This document shows positions 1 to 6,937 of a DNA stretch of 15,192 bases, piece after piece. Each line of letters begins with the position of its first letter. Position 1 is the first letter of the stretch. This DNA is from Ruminococcus sp. GTDB taxonomy: Bacteria > Bacillota > Clostridia > Oscillospirales > Ruminococcaceae. The stretch is taken from the NCBI GenBank assembly GCA_003446315.1, contig DMBA01000185.1:1-15192 (forward strand), in the 5' to 3' direction. Made by a program: the position numbers and the translations under genes. The notes beneath the pieces are model-generated. The model searched no databases. It worked only from the letters and a program-made list of their open reading frames with translations, and was not told where the DNA came from.

Positions 1-230
1 CTGTCTTTCGTCAAGCCGCAGCCCGCTGCCCGCAGCGAAATGTGCGTCGGCAGCTTCGCTTTGTCCCGCTGGCTCGTGATCGCTGCTGCTATCACCGTCG
101 GGCTGTATCGGTTGCCGATATCATTCTGTATAATCAATACCGGTCGGATCCCGCCTTGTTCCGATCCGACGACCGGACTTAAATCAGCATAATAGATCTC
201 TCCGCGCTTCACTGTCATCATAGATTCCAT
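1..230 (-). CDS. mazF: MazF/PemK-type mRNA interferase toxin, partial (C-terminus beyond window)
   Basis: Sequence-specific endoribonuclease toxin of a type II toxin-antitoxin system, acting on cytoplasmic mRNA. Translating the minus strand from the ATG at 230 gives 76 residues with the family's hallmark N-terminus: [21 protein letters not shown], followed by [17 protein letters not shown] and ITS. The Arg-Gly and Pro-Val-Gly-Ser-Glu-Gln-Gly-Gly stretch is the conserved MazF active-site region. The family is usually about 110-120 aa, so about two thirds is visible and the frame is open at base 1. ATG 230 lies only 3 nt after AAAGGA. Family members usually begin at MTVKRG-like positions, so the ATG at 221 or 218 could be the true start. 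No antitoxin ORF was recognised just upstream, where Firmicutes normally carry one. Confidence 0.88.
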   Translation of the reverse strand, partial: MESMMTVKRGEIYYADLSPVVGSEQGGIRPVLIIQNDIGNRYSPTVIAAAITSQRDKAKLPTHISLRAAGCGLTKD

Positions 231-578
231 GCTTCCTTTCGTTTGCTGCATTCCGATGTATCCTGCGAATGCTGTTCTTATTGTGCCGCTTTTTTTGCAG
301 GATAATCATGCTCTTTTTTCTATTGTATGTCGAAATGCATCGGTTGGTGTCAGGTGCGGAACTGCCGAAAACGGTCGTTGTTATATTAAACAATTCGTAA
401 GACATATACAGACAGTCATTTGTGCATTCAGCAGAATTTCAAAATTATTTTTTCGTTTTTTGCACGCCGATATGCAAAAAATCGCCCGAAAATACCTGTT
501 AGCAGACGGCGGTTCTCTCCTCTCTCCCTCAGCCGCTTCGTCTGTATCTTCCTTTAGAAAGGCGGTCGATCATCTGCT
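231..578. other. Divergent intergenic gap between mazF and the terminase operon
   Basis: A 348-bp A/T-richer stretch between two divergently oriented genes, so promoters for both probably lie here. I could not find a convincing -35/-10 pair. GATAAT near 291 and TATATT near 382 are present without a well-spaced -35. An A/T-rich inverted repeat sits at 456-481. AGAAAGG near 556-562 could serve as a weak, distant ribosome binding site for the small terminase. Open frames here, including one that overlaps the start of the terminase gene at 579, show no recognisable protein. Confidence 0.6.
456..481. repeat. Perfect 9-bp inverted repeat (TTTTTTGCA / TGCAAAAAA)
   Basis: TTTTTTGCA (456-464) and TGCAAAAAA (473-481) are exact reverse complements around an 8-base spacer. 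Its place in a divergent promoter region fits an operator or a weak A/T hairpin. It does not look like an intrinsic terminator, because the stem is mostly A:T and no T-run follows it in either direction beyond the stem itself. Confidence 0.5.
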
Positions 579-1121
579 ATGAAATCCAACGAAAGCCGCC
601 GGTTTGCATTCTGCAATTGGTACATCGCGCTCGGAAATGTCCGGGAAGCCGCTGTCCGTGCAGGCTGCCCGCCGGATTCCGCTGAGGCGGAAGGGCTGAA
701 AATGCTCCGTTCCCCTGTCTCAAGACGGTATCTCGCAGCACTCTCCGCTGCACCGCCTGTCCCCATCCGCAGCCTCGTCATTGCAGGGCTCTCCAGACTC
801 GCTTTCGGCTCCGTCAATGATGCGGCGAAACTCGCCTGCATGGATCAGCTCTCCGATGATGCGCTCAGTCAGCTCGATCTGTTCCATGTCACCAGCATCA
901 AGCACGATAAAAACGGCTTCGAGATCAAACTCGCCGACCGCGTCGCCGCTATGGACAGACTCCTCGCCTGCGCCGCCGATGCCGAATCTGCCGATGCCGC
1001 TGCCGATCTGCTCGCTGCGCTCCGCGGGAATCCGAACGATGAAAGGGGGGATCCGCCTGAACATGCTCTGCCCGTTCTCCCCGAAACAACTGCAAGTCCT
1101 CAATTGGTGGCACAGTCCTGA
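579..1121 (+). CDS. terS: Phage terminase small subunit-like protein
   Basis: 180 aa. Small terminase subunits bind phage DNA and hand it to the large-subunit packaging motor. The N-terminus (residues about 7-30: FAFCNWYIALGNVREAAVRAG) matches the helix-turn-helix region of many Firmicute phage small terminases, where a residue pair like AA in 'EAAVRAG' marks the DNA-binding helix. The C-terminal tail is Ala/Pro-rich and probably disordered. The identification depends mainly on this region and on its place directly before the large subunit, whose start lies inside this gene. The start at 579 (MKSNESRR) gives the longest sensible product. Its ribosome binding site is weak: AGAAAGG lies 16 nt upstream. 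Function is inferred from family and context. Confidence 0.72.
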   Translation: MKSNESRRFAFCNWYIALGNVREAAVRAGCPPDSAEAEGLKMLRSPVSRRYLAALSAAPPVPIRSLVIAGLSRLAFGSVNDAAKLACMDQLSDDALSQLDLFHVTSIKHDKNGFEIKLADRVAAMDRLLACAADAESADAAADLLAALRGNPNDERGDPPEHALPVLPETTASPQLVAQS

Positions 1122-2310
1122 TACCGCCGCCTGTGACGCTGTCATCTGCGACGGCGCGGTGCGCTCCGGCAAAACTACGGCACTCACCCTCAGCTTCTTC
1201 CTGTGGGCATCCGCCTGCTTCCATGGTCAGGCATTCGCCGTTTGTGCCAAAACCAAAACCAATGCCTATCGGAATCTGATCCGCCCGATCTGCGGCTTGC
1301 TCAGATCGTTGCATGCGCAGGTCAACGAATCACCTTCCAAAAGCCTCGTCACCGTTCAGTTCGCCGGTCATACCAACGATTTCTACGTCTTCGGCGGAAA
1401 AGACGAAAGCGCTGCACCCCTCATTCAAGGTATGACGCTCGCCGGTGTGCTCCTCGATGAAGTCGCTTTGATGCCGCGCTCCTTCGTCGAACAAGCCATC
1501 GCCAGATGCTCGCTCCCCAATGCGAAACTCTGGTTCTCCTGTAACCCCGATCAGCCGGCGCATTGGTTCTATCAGGAATGGATCTGCAAATCCGCCGAAA
1601 AACATGCGCTCTATCTCCATTTTACGATGCAGGATAATCCCGCTATGACTCCGGAAATCCGCAGCCGCTATGAACGACTCTATTCCGGCGCTTTCTATGA
1701 CCGGTTCGTGCGCGGCATCTGGACGGCGGCACATGGGCTTGTCTACCCCATGTTCTCCCCCGCTTACCATATCACAGAACCGCCCCTGCATCCTGACCGG
1801 TTCGCCGTTTCCTGCGACTACGGCACCGTCAATCCCGCTTCCTTCGGGCTCTGGGCGCACGAAAATCAGTGCTGGTTCCGGATCGCTGAATGCTACTACG
1901 ATTCCCGCAAAACCGGTATCTCCCGCACCGATGAAGAACACTATGACGCACTCGTGCAGCTCATCGGGGAACGCGAAATCACAAAAATCGTGGTCGATCC
2001 ATCCGCCGCCAGCTTCATCGCCTGTATCCGGAAACACGGTCGGTTTGTCGTTGAGCCCGCAAAAAATGATGTGCTCTCCGGTATCCGGCGAACCGCAGAT
2101 GCCATCCGGAACGGCGAAATCAAAATCTGCCCCGCATGTACCGATACGATCCGGGAGTTTTCACAGTATGTCTGGGATGAACATGCGCAGCGCGATCAGC
2201 CTGTGAAAGAACATGACCACGCTATGGACGATATCCGCTATTTTGTTTCTTCCGTCATCGCTCCCGCAAATCATGACGATTTCTTCGCCGCTTCCATCCC
2301 AAGAGCCTGA
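1063..2310 (+). CDS. terL: Phage terminase large subunit (packaging ATPase/nuclease)
   Basis: 415 aa. This is the motor that cuts concatemeric phage DNA and pumps it into the prohead. The Walker A motif GAVRSGKT is at residues 31-38, the Walker B GVLLDE at 128-133, and a coupling-like SCNP motif at about 159-162. The RNase H-like nuclease domain follows, with acidic residues in CDYGTVNP (Asp252), VVDPS (Asp312) and DHAMDD (Asp386 to Asp390). All catalytic landmarks are intact. ATG 1063 (MLCPFSPKQ) has GGGGGG 12 nt upstream. An in-frame ATG at 1039 would add 8 residues but has a poorer upstream signal. The gene overlaps the small subunit by 59 bp in another frame, which suggests translational coupling. 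Confidence 0.93.
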   Translation: MLCPFSPKQLQVLNWWHSPDTAACDAVICDGAVRSGKTTALTLSFFLWASACFHGQAFAVCAKTKTNAYRNLIRPICGLLRSLHAQVNESPSKSLVTVQFAGHTNDFYVFGGKDESAAPLIQGMTLAGVLLDEVALMPRSFVEQAIARCSLPNAKLWFSCNPDQPAHWFYQEWICKSAEKHALYLHFTMQDNPAMTPEIRSRYERLYSGAFYDRFVRGIWTAAHGLVYPMFSPAYHITEPPLHPDRFAVSCDYGTVNPASFGLWAHENQCWFRIAECYYDSRKTGISRTDEEHYDALVQLIGEREITKIVVDPSAASFIACIRKHGRFVVEPAKNDVLSGIRRTADAIRNGEIKICPACTDTIREFSQYVWDEHAQRDQPVKEHDHAMDDIRYFVSSVIAPANHDDFFAASIPRA

Positions 2311-2342
2311 TACGCTGCCGCATGCTCTCCCCCGCATAGAAA

Positions 2343-2348
2343 GAGGTG
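2343..2348 (+). promoter_or_regulatory. Ribosome binding site deciding the portal start
   Basis: GAGGTG within AAAGAGGTGATG lies 5 nt before the TTG at 2354. It supports that TTG over the upstream in-frame ATG codons, which would extend the portal deep into the terminase gene with an unrelated sequence. Confidence 0.6.
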
Positions 2349-2353
2349 ATGTT

Positions 2354-3523
2354 TTGGAACTGCCGTTTCTCCGTAAAAATAAAAAAATATCTGCGCCCGT
2401 GCAGCAGCCGCTTCTCCTCACCGCTGCACGCAATGCCCCCGCTGACCATCTGCCGGTGCTCCCTGCCCCCGAAATGCTGCCGCATGAGTATCAGCTCTAT
2501 GATGCGCTCCGGCTCGCTGTGCCCGTCATTGATGCCGCGCTTCACAAAATCGTGCGGCTCACCGGCGGATTCCGGCTCGCTGCGCAGCATCCGCAGGCAC
2601 AGACGATCCTCGATCGCTTCGCCTGCACCGTTCCCGTCAACGGCGCGGGCATCTCCTTGCAGCTCTTTGCCGATCAGATGCTCGACAGCCTCCTGACCTA
2701 CGGCAATGCAGCAGGCGAAATCCTTTGCAATGAAGACGGCGCTCCGGCTGCGCTCCGTACCGTGCGCCCCGATCTGCTCCGGATTATGCCCGATGCCGCT
2801 GCTGCACACTACTTTACCGTTTCATCCGACGGCAAACCCATCCCGCTGCGCTTCCCCGAACGGATCCTTTCCGCTGCGCTCGATCCGCCCGCAGGCAGCG
2901 TCTACGGCGTTTCAGTGCTCCGCGGTCTGCCGGCTGTCTCTCAGATCCTCCTGCGCATCTATCACTCGATCGGGCAGAATTATCAGCGTGCAGGCAATGT
3001 CCGCTATGCCGTTACCTATCGCCCTGATGCCAATGCCGCCGGTTTTGCCAAAGAACATGCCAAACAAATCGCAGAAGCATGGCAAAACGGCATCCGTGCC
3101 GCCGAAAACGGCGTTGTGCAGGATTTCATTGCCGTCGGGGATGTCGATATCCGCGTCATCGGTGCCGAAAATCAACTGCTCGATACCAATGTGCCTGTGC
3201 GTCAGCTCCTCGAACAGATCGTTTCAAAGCTCTCGATCCCGCCGTTCCTGCTCGGTTTTTCATGGTCTTCTACCGAGAGAATGTCCGCACAGCAAGCCGA
3301 TATTCTGACCTCTGAACTCGAATATTTCCGAAGACTCCTGAACCCCTTGCTCCTGAAAATCAGTACCGCCGTTCTGCACAGCGCAGGCTTCGATGAGATC
3401 CCGCAGGTCATCTGGGATACCATCAACTTGCAGGACGAGACGGAACTCGCTGAGGCAAGATTGAAAAATGCGCAAGCCGCTGAGATCGAAACGCGGCTGA
3501 AACAATCTTCTGTATCCATTTGA
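2354..3523 (+). CDS. Phage portal protein
   Basis: 389 aa from a TTG start. Portal proteins form the dodecameric ring at one capsid vertex through which DNA enters and leaves, and on which the terminase docks. Recognisable portal features are the N-terminal YDALRLAVPVIDAALHKI region, the SLLTYGNAAGEI segment (a conserved 'l..yGna...' portal motif), and the C-terminal LEQIVSKLSIPPFLLG followed by SAQQADILTSELEYFRRLL. This is the usual crown/stem region pattern of HK97- and SPP1-like portals. Length is somewhat short for the family, whose members are often 400-500 aa, but no domain is obviously missing. The gene starts 43 bp after terL ends and reaches to 14 bp before the capsid ATG. Confidence 0.85.
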   Translation: MELPFLRKNKKISAPVQQPLLLTAARNAPADHLPVLPAPEMLPHEYQLYDALRLAVPVIDAALHKIVRLTGGFRLAAQHPQAQTILDRFACTVPVNGAGISLQLFADQMLDSLLTYGNAAGEILCNEDGAPAALRTVRPDLLRIMPDAAAAHYFTVSSDGKPIPLRFPERILSAALDPPAGSVYGVSVLRGLPAVSQILLRIYHSIGQNYQRAGNVRYAVTYRPDANAAGFAKEHAKQIAEAWQNGIRAAENGVVQDFIAVGDVDIRVIGAENQLLDTNVPVRQLLEQIVSKLSIPPFLLGFSWSSTERMSAQQADILTSELEYFRRLLNPLLLKISTAVLHSAGFDEIPQVIWDTINLQDETELAEARLKNAQAAEIETRLKQSSVSI

Positions 3524-3537
3524 GAAAGGAATTGCTT

Positions 3538-4515
3538 ATGTATCAGTATGATTCTGTGAAACTCGAAAAAGGCATGTATCACCTCGCTAATTGCAGCTTC
3601 TCCCAGGCGCTCGAAAACGCCGATCCCTCCGATGCCTACGCCGGCACTGACCTCGCTTCCCTCGATGCCTTCGAACGTCAGCTCAAACGCTTCAATATCC
3701 GCGTTTCCGGCGCTGACTGCGATCAGGTCGAAAAGTTCTTCACCACCACGGAAAGCGCTGTCCTCTTCCCGGAATTCGTCCGCAGAGCCATCAGACAGGG
3801 CATGGAAGACTCCATCCTCCCCGAATTGACTGCTGCCGTTTCGGCTGTCTCTGCCACTTCCTGCAAGGGCTTCTCGGTCGATGAATCCGACGGTCTCTAT
3901 TCCGAAACGACCGACGAAACACAGTCCCTCAAGAAAACTGTCATTACCGAATCCGATGCCGTCAGTCTCCCGAAATTCGGCAGACTCGTGACCGCTTCCT
4001 ATGAGACAATCCGGCAGCAGCGCATTGATGTCTTCGCTGTGATGCTCCGCGCTGTCGGGCATAAACTCGCCGGCGCAATCGCAGGGGCTGCGCTCACTTC
4101 CATCAAAAACAGCGTGACACCCTTCAGCTCTGCCGGTACTGCCATCGCTTATGCCGATCTCGCTGCACTCTATGGTAAGTTTGCAGACTACGATCTCACC
4201 ACCGTCATCGCTTCCCCTGCCACTGTCGCTTCTATCCTCGCTATGAATCAGATGGCTGAGCGTTCCCTCGATCAGAACGGTCAGGTACGCCTCCCCTTCG
4301 GCGCAAAACTCCTCAAGGATGCTTCCCTCGATAACAAAACTGTCATCGGCATCTCGAAACAGTTTGCCCTCGCTGCCATCACCGGCTCCGACGTTTTGCT
4401 CGAATCTGACCGGCTCATCGACTGTCAGCTCGACCGCATCGCCGTTTCTGTGCGCATCGGCTTCCAGCCCCTCATGGACGGCGCTGCTGCGGTACTGAGC
4501 ATCCGCAATTCCTGA
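3538..4515 (+). CDS. Phage major capsid protein
   Basis: 325 aa from ATG 3538, preceded by AGAAAGGAATTGCTT (AAAGGA about 7 nt upstream). A TTG at 3520 would be too close to that site. The major capsid protein builds the icosahedral shell. Evidence is its position after the portal and a typical HK97-type layout: a charged N-terminal scaffold-like region (about 1-85), ESAVLFPEFVRRAIRQGM (an N-arm/E-loop-like segment), LKKTVITESDAVSLPKFGRL, the alpha-rich P-domain with TTVIASPATVASILAM, and a C-terminal VSVRIGFQPLMDGAAAVL, which resembles the final beta strands of many capsid proteins. The family is assigned from pattern and synteny. I did not see a clear protease cleavage site. Confidence 0.82.
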   Translation: MYQYDSVKLEKGMYHLANCSFSQALENADPSDAYAGTDLASLDAFERQLKRFNIRVSGADCDQVEKFFTTTESAVLFPEFVRRAIRQGMEDSILPELTAAVSAVSATSCKGFSVDESDGLYSETTDETQSLKKTVITESDAVSLPKFGRLVTASYETIRQQRIDVFAVMLRAVGHKLAGAIAGAALTSIKNSVTPFSSAGTAIAYADLAALYGKFADYDLTTVIASPATVASILAMNQMAERSLDQNGQVRLPFGAKLLKDASLDNKTVIGISKQFALAAITGSDVLLESDRLIDCQLDRIAVSVRIGFQPLMDGAAAVLSIRNS

Positions 4516-4571
4516 CGTTTCCCGATCTGACTGCGTCTGCCCTTATTCCGTCTTTACAAAGGAATCACTGA

Positions 4572-4730
4572 TTGAATCGGTATCTCCGGTGGATCCGAAA
4601 TGAAGCGCTGCCCCATATCCCGCCAAAGAGACAAATGTCCCTTTGGAATCCTGCTTTCGAAAATCAAGCAAATATGTATTTTTTCGTTTGCATCAAAACC
4701 GGGATGCCGAAAGGCTGGCAGCCTTCATGA
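4572..4730 (+). CDS. Putative small protein between capsid and protease genes
   Basis: 52 aa from a TTG start, with AAAGGA ending 8 nt upstream. I do not recognise a family. The product begins LNRYLRWIRNEALPHIPP and ends in GMPKGWQPS. It contains four Trp and is rich in Arg, Pro and aromatic residues, which looks more like a real small protein than random translation. The TGA at 4728-4730 overlaps an ATG at 4727 (ATGA), which suggests coupling to the next small frame. It fills a gap in an otherwise tightly packed operon. It could be a capsid decoration or scaffold-like protein, or not a gene at all. Confidence 0.42.
   Translation: MNRYLRWIRNEALPHIPPKRQMSLWNPAFENQANMYFFVCIKTGMPKGWQPS
4623..4646. 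repeat. Hairpin-forming inverted repeat in the capsid-protease gap
   Basis: CCAAAG-a-GAC / GTC-c-CTTTGG form a 9-bp stem with one A.C mismatch and an AAAT loop. It lies inside the putative 52-aa ORF. No T-run follows, so it is not an intrinsic terminator. It could be an mRNA processing or stability element between the abundant capsid message and the downstream genes. Confidence 0.45.
4711..4725. repeat. Short perfect hairpin (AAGGCT-ggc-AGCCTT)
   Basis: A 6-bp perfect stem with a 3-base loop, immediately before the ATGA overlap at 4727-4730. It could affect reinitiation at that junction, or be a chance palindrome. Confidence 0.3.
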
Positions 4731-4834
4731 GAAATCCGCCGGCGACACTTGAATCAGGGATTCCAAAAGAGTGCCAAACCGGACGTTCGGCACCCTTTCC
4801 GCCCCCCGCTTTCTTCCTCAGAGGTGCTGTATGA
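4727..4834 (+). CDS. Doubtful 35-aa ORF coupled to its neighbours
   Basis: Begins MRNPPATLESGIPKE and ends RGAV. Its ATG overlaps the TGA of the preceding 52-aa frame, and its own TGA (4832-4834) overlaps the ATG of the protease gene at 4831. Overlaps at both ends are what coupled operon genes show, but the product is very short and Pro-rich and I recognise no family. The frame may simply be open by chance. Confidence 0.22.
   Translation: MRNPPATLESGIPKECQTGRSAPFPPPAFFLRGAV
4771..4793. repeat. Hairpin-forming inverted repeat before the protease gene
   Basis: GTGCC-a-AAC (4771-4779) pairs with GTT-c-GGCAC (4785-4793) with one mismatch and a CGGAC loop. There is no T-run on the plus strand. 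On the minus strand it is followed by TCTTTTGG, too weak to call a terminator. It is the third inverted repeat in this 315-bp gap. Confidence 0.35.
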
Positions 4835-5790
4835 ATCAAAATCAATCTCAGGATCAGAGTGAACTGCTCACGCTGCTCAATCAGTTTACCCGCAGAAACC
4901 ATACGCTCGATGAGGTCTACCTCTTTGATCTCATCCTCTGCGATAACGAACTCGACCGCGACGGCGACTGCTTCTCCGATCAGGCGCTCGATGAACTCCG
5001 CAAACGCTTCGTCGGGGTCACCGGAATCTTCGACCATGATCCCAGATCCGGCGGTCAGACCGCCAGAATCTTTCGCACCGAATTGTGCGCCGACCCCAAC
5101 CGTACAACCAAAACCGGCAAGCCCTATCGCTTCCTCAAAGCCAATGCCTATATGGTCCGCACGGACGGCAATGCCGATCTCATCCGCGAAATTGATGCAG
5201 GCATCAAAAAAGAAGTCAGCATCTCCTGCGCCGCTTCTGCCCGCATCTGCTCTGTCTGCGGTGCCAATCAGCTCAAAAAGCCCTGCGCACATGTCAAAGG
5301 GAAATCTTACGGCGGTTCTGTTTGCTATACCACGCTCGACGGCATCACCGATGTCTATGAATGGAGCTTCGTCGCCGTGCCCGCACAGCGTGCTGCCGGT
5401 GTCGTCAAAACCTGCGGCTGCTTCCGCGCCGATCCCGAAAAAGATGCCCTGCGGGATGCTGCGCATCGCTCGGCACTGCTCCTCGACCGCATGACAGAAG
5501 ATCTGCGCAAAGATGTCATTCGGCTTTGCTATCGCTGCGGCGAAAATGCCTGCGCAAAAGCACTCGCTGATTCGGTCATCCATATGGATACCGATGCGCT
5601 CTTGCAGCTCAAATCTGCGCTCTCTGCCGTCCCCGCTGTTTCCGGGGGCAGCAACGATTCCGGCGCTGCCCTCTCTCCGCCGCAGCTCGGTGCACAGCCT
5701 TCGGATCCGCCCAATCCAAACAATACAAATCCGCAGCGCTTCCGCGCTTTTCGCATCAGCCAAAAGGAGCATGACCATGCAAATCGCTAA
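4831..5790 (+). CDS. Prohead (capsid maturation) protease-like protein
   Basis: 319 aa from ATG 4831, with GAGGTG 4 nt upstream. Head-maturation proteases of HK97/herpesvirus type cut scaffold and capsid N-termini inside the prohead. The fold is suggested by DNELDRDGDCFS (residues 38-49), a GIFDHDPRSG segment holding a candidate catalytic His69, KEVSISCAAS holding candidate Ser130 or Ser132, and a later DVYEWSFVAVPAQ strand. Between these lies a Cys-rich insert with C140-x2-C143-x8-C152-x-H154, a possible zinc knuckle. The C-terminal third (from about residue 225) is Ser/Pro/Asn-rich and probably flexible, as in proteases carrying a scaffold tail. Placing the protease after rather than before the capsid gene is unusual. 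Catalytic assignment is inferred. Confidence 0.7.
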   Translation: MNQNQSQDQSELLTLLNQFTRRNHTLDEVYLFDLILCDNELDRDGDCFSDQALDELRKRFVGVTGIFDHDPRSGGQTARIFRTELCADPNRTTKTGKPYRFLKANAYMVRTDGNADLIREIDAGIKKEVSISCAASARICSVCGANQLKKPCAHVKGKSYGGSVCYTTLDGITDVYEWSFVAVPAQRAAGVVKTCGCFRADPEKDALRDAAHRSALLLDRMTEDLRKDVIRLCYRCGENACAKALADSVIHMDTDALLQLKSALSAVPAVSGGSNDSGAALSPPQLGAQPSDPPNPNNTNPQRFRAFRISQKEHDHANR

Positions 5791-6160
5791 AACGATGCAG
5801 TTCTTTCGCCGGCTCGCCGGTCTGGAACACGCTGCCCCCTTTCAGGATCTCGTCGATGCTGCCGTTTCTGCCGTTTTGCGCGAATTGCGTGACGGCGCTG
5901 ACCAGAATGATATCCGGCTCGCTTACTACGCCGCCGCATGCGCAAATCTCCAATATCGCAGACTGATCGCTGCACAGTCCTGCTCTGTGACTTATGCCGG
6001 TTCTGCTGCGGCACAGAAAACTTCTGATACACAATGTGCGATCGCGGAATCGCTCGTGCGGTACTATCGGGAAATTGCTGCCGATCTGCTGCGGGATGAC
6101 CGCTTCCTGTTCGCCAATATCCCCGATTGCTGCCGCAAATGTCAGGACGGGGGTGCGTGA
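5777..6160 (+). CDS. Head-tail connector-like phage protein
   Basis: 127 aa from ATG 5777, which sits 7 nt after AAAAGGAGC. The ATG at 5771 is too close to that site. It overlaps the protease end by 14 bp, and its TGA overlaps the next ATG (TGATG at 6158-6162). The product is helical, with RLAYYAAACANLQYRRLI and a C-terminal RYYREIAADLLRDDRFLF. This layout resembles the small helical adaptor proteins that bind under the portal (gp6/gp15/YqbG type). I infer the role from size, helix content and position after the capsid and protease genes. Two Cys lie near the C-terminus (DCCRKCQ). Confidence 0.5.
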   Translation: MQIAKTMQFFRRLAGLEHAAPFQDLVDAAVSAVLRELRDGADQNDIRLAYYAAACANLQYRRLIAAQSCSVTYAGSAAAQKTSDTQCAIAESLVRYYREIAADLLRDDRFLFANIPDCCRKCQDGGA

Positions 6161-6579
6161 TGCCCGATCTCAATACGCTCATCCGTGTGCTCAATCATGC
6201 CGGATTTCTCGCTTTCCCCGAATTTGCAGGCTGCCTGAACCCCCTCCCTAATAAAGGCTGCTTCGTCACGCTCGCCGCTGCCTGCTCCAAAGGCGATGCC
6301 CCGCTGCGCACAGGCTCCGGATTCGTCATCCCGCTAATCTGTCAGCTCCGCGTGCGCGTCCATGCCGGTGTCAGACAGGATATCCGTGCACTCGCAGAAC
6401 AGGTGCAGGCGATCCTGCTGACGCAGCTCGCCGCTGAACAATGCAATGTGCACGCTGTTCAGCGCGGTGAGATCCGATACGGAAAACCAGACGACCGCCT
6501 TTCAATCGAATACCAGATCACCGTCAAAGGGCTGCTGATCTGTACGCAAGGAGAGGATCTGCATGCAGATTTCAACTGA
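6160..6579 (+). CDS. Putative tail-terminator/tail-completion-like protein
   Basis: 139 aa from ATG 6160 (MPDLNTLI), with GGGGGTG about 5 nt upstream and a one-base stop/start overlap with the previous gene. Beta strands with a central LRVRVHAGVRQDIRALAEQ and a C-terminal YGKPDDRLSIEYQITVKG alternate with helices. This alpha/beta pattern is seen in phage tail-terminator and neck proteins. Position after a connector-like gene agrees with that. I do not see a diagnostic motif, so the assignment is tentative. It overlaps the next gene by 17 bp. Confidence 0.4.
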   Translation: MPDLNTLIRVLNHAGFLAFPEFAGCLNPLPNKGCFVTLAAACSKGDAPLRTGSGFVIPLICQLRVRVHAGVRQDIRALAEQVQAILLTQLAAEQCNVHAVQRGEIRYGKPDDRLSIEYQITVKGLLICTQGEDLHADFN

Positions 6580-6937
6580 TTTTTCTATGCCCGTCCGGTC
6601 TGTCACGCTCGGCAATGTGTCACTCCCCGTTTCTGACTATTCCCTGCAAACAGATGTCCCCGTCAAAATGCTCACGCTCTGCGACGGGCAGCCGTATCCC
6701 GTCTTCCTCGGTACACTGCCCTGTACTCTCTCGCTCCGCATCGTGCTCCCTGCCGCTGACGTTTCACAGATCATCCGTTCTCTGAATTACCCGCTGCACA
6801 ATCATACGCCGTTCGATTTTGACTTCGAACAGATCCGCTTCTCGCAGATGCGTCTGACTGCGCTTTCCTGCAAAACTGCGCAGCACGATCCGCTGGCTTC
6901 CCTCTCGCTGACACTGATGGGGGTGGTGAAACATTGA
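6563..6937 (+). CDS. Unknown phage structural-type protein
   Basis: 124 aa, start ATG 6563 with a strong AAGGAGAGG site about 6 nt upstream. I do not recognise a family. The product is predominantly beta: SVTLGNVSLPVSDYSL, PVFLGTLPCTLSLRIVL, FDFDFEQIRF and SLSLTLMG. There is no signal peptide or membrane segment. A beta-rich small protein between a tail-completion-like and a hub-like gene could be a baseplate or tail-tube-like component. The last codons overlap the TTG of the next gene (4 bp). Confidence 0.55.
   Translation: MQISTDFSMPVRSVTLGNVSLPVSDYSLQTDVPVKMLTLCDGQPYPVFLGTLPCTLSLRIVLPAADVSQIIRSLNYPLHNHTPFDFDFEQIRFSQMRLTALSCKTAQHDPLASLSLTLMGVVKH

Noticed and set aside
184..405. 73-aa minus-strand ORF overlapping the mazF start, considered as an antitoxin
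   Set aside because: It overlaps mazF in another frame, and the Lys/Arg/Asn-rich product shows no ribbon-helix-helix, AbrB or other antitoxin pattern.
229..582. 117-aa plus-strand ORF ending in an overlap with the small terminase start
   Set aside because: No recognisable domain, odd Cys-rich composition, begins inside the start region of mazF on the other strand and crosses the inverted repeat. The overlap with ATG 579 is probably chance.
781..1062. N-terminal extension of the large terminase frame up to an ATG at 781
   Set aside because: The added 94 residues are Ser/Pro-rich and out of keeping with terminases. They are the shadow of the small terminase gene in another frame.
2213..2353. 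Upstream ATG starts for the portal
   Set aside because: They lie inside the terminase gene and give an unrelated leader. AAAGAGGTG before the TTG at 2354 is a better start signal.
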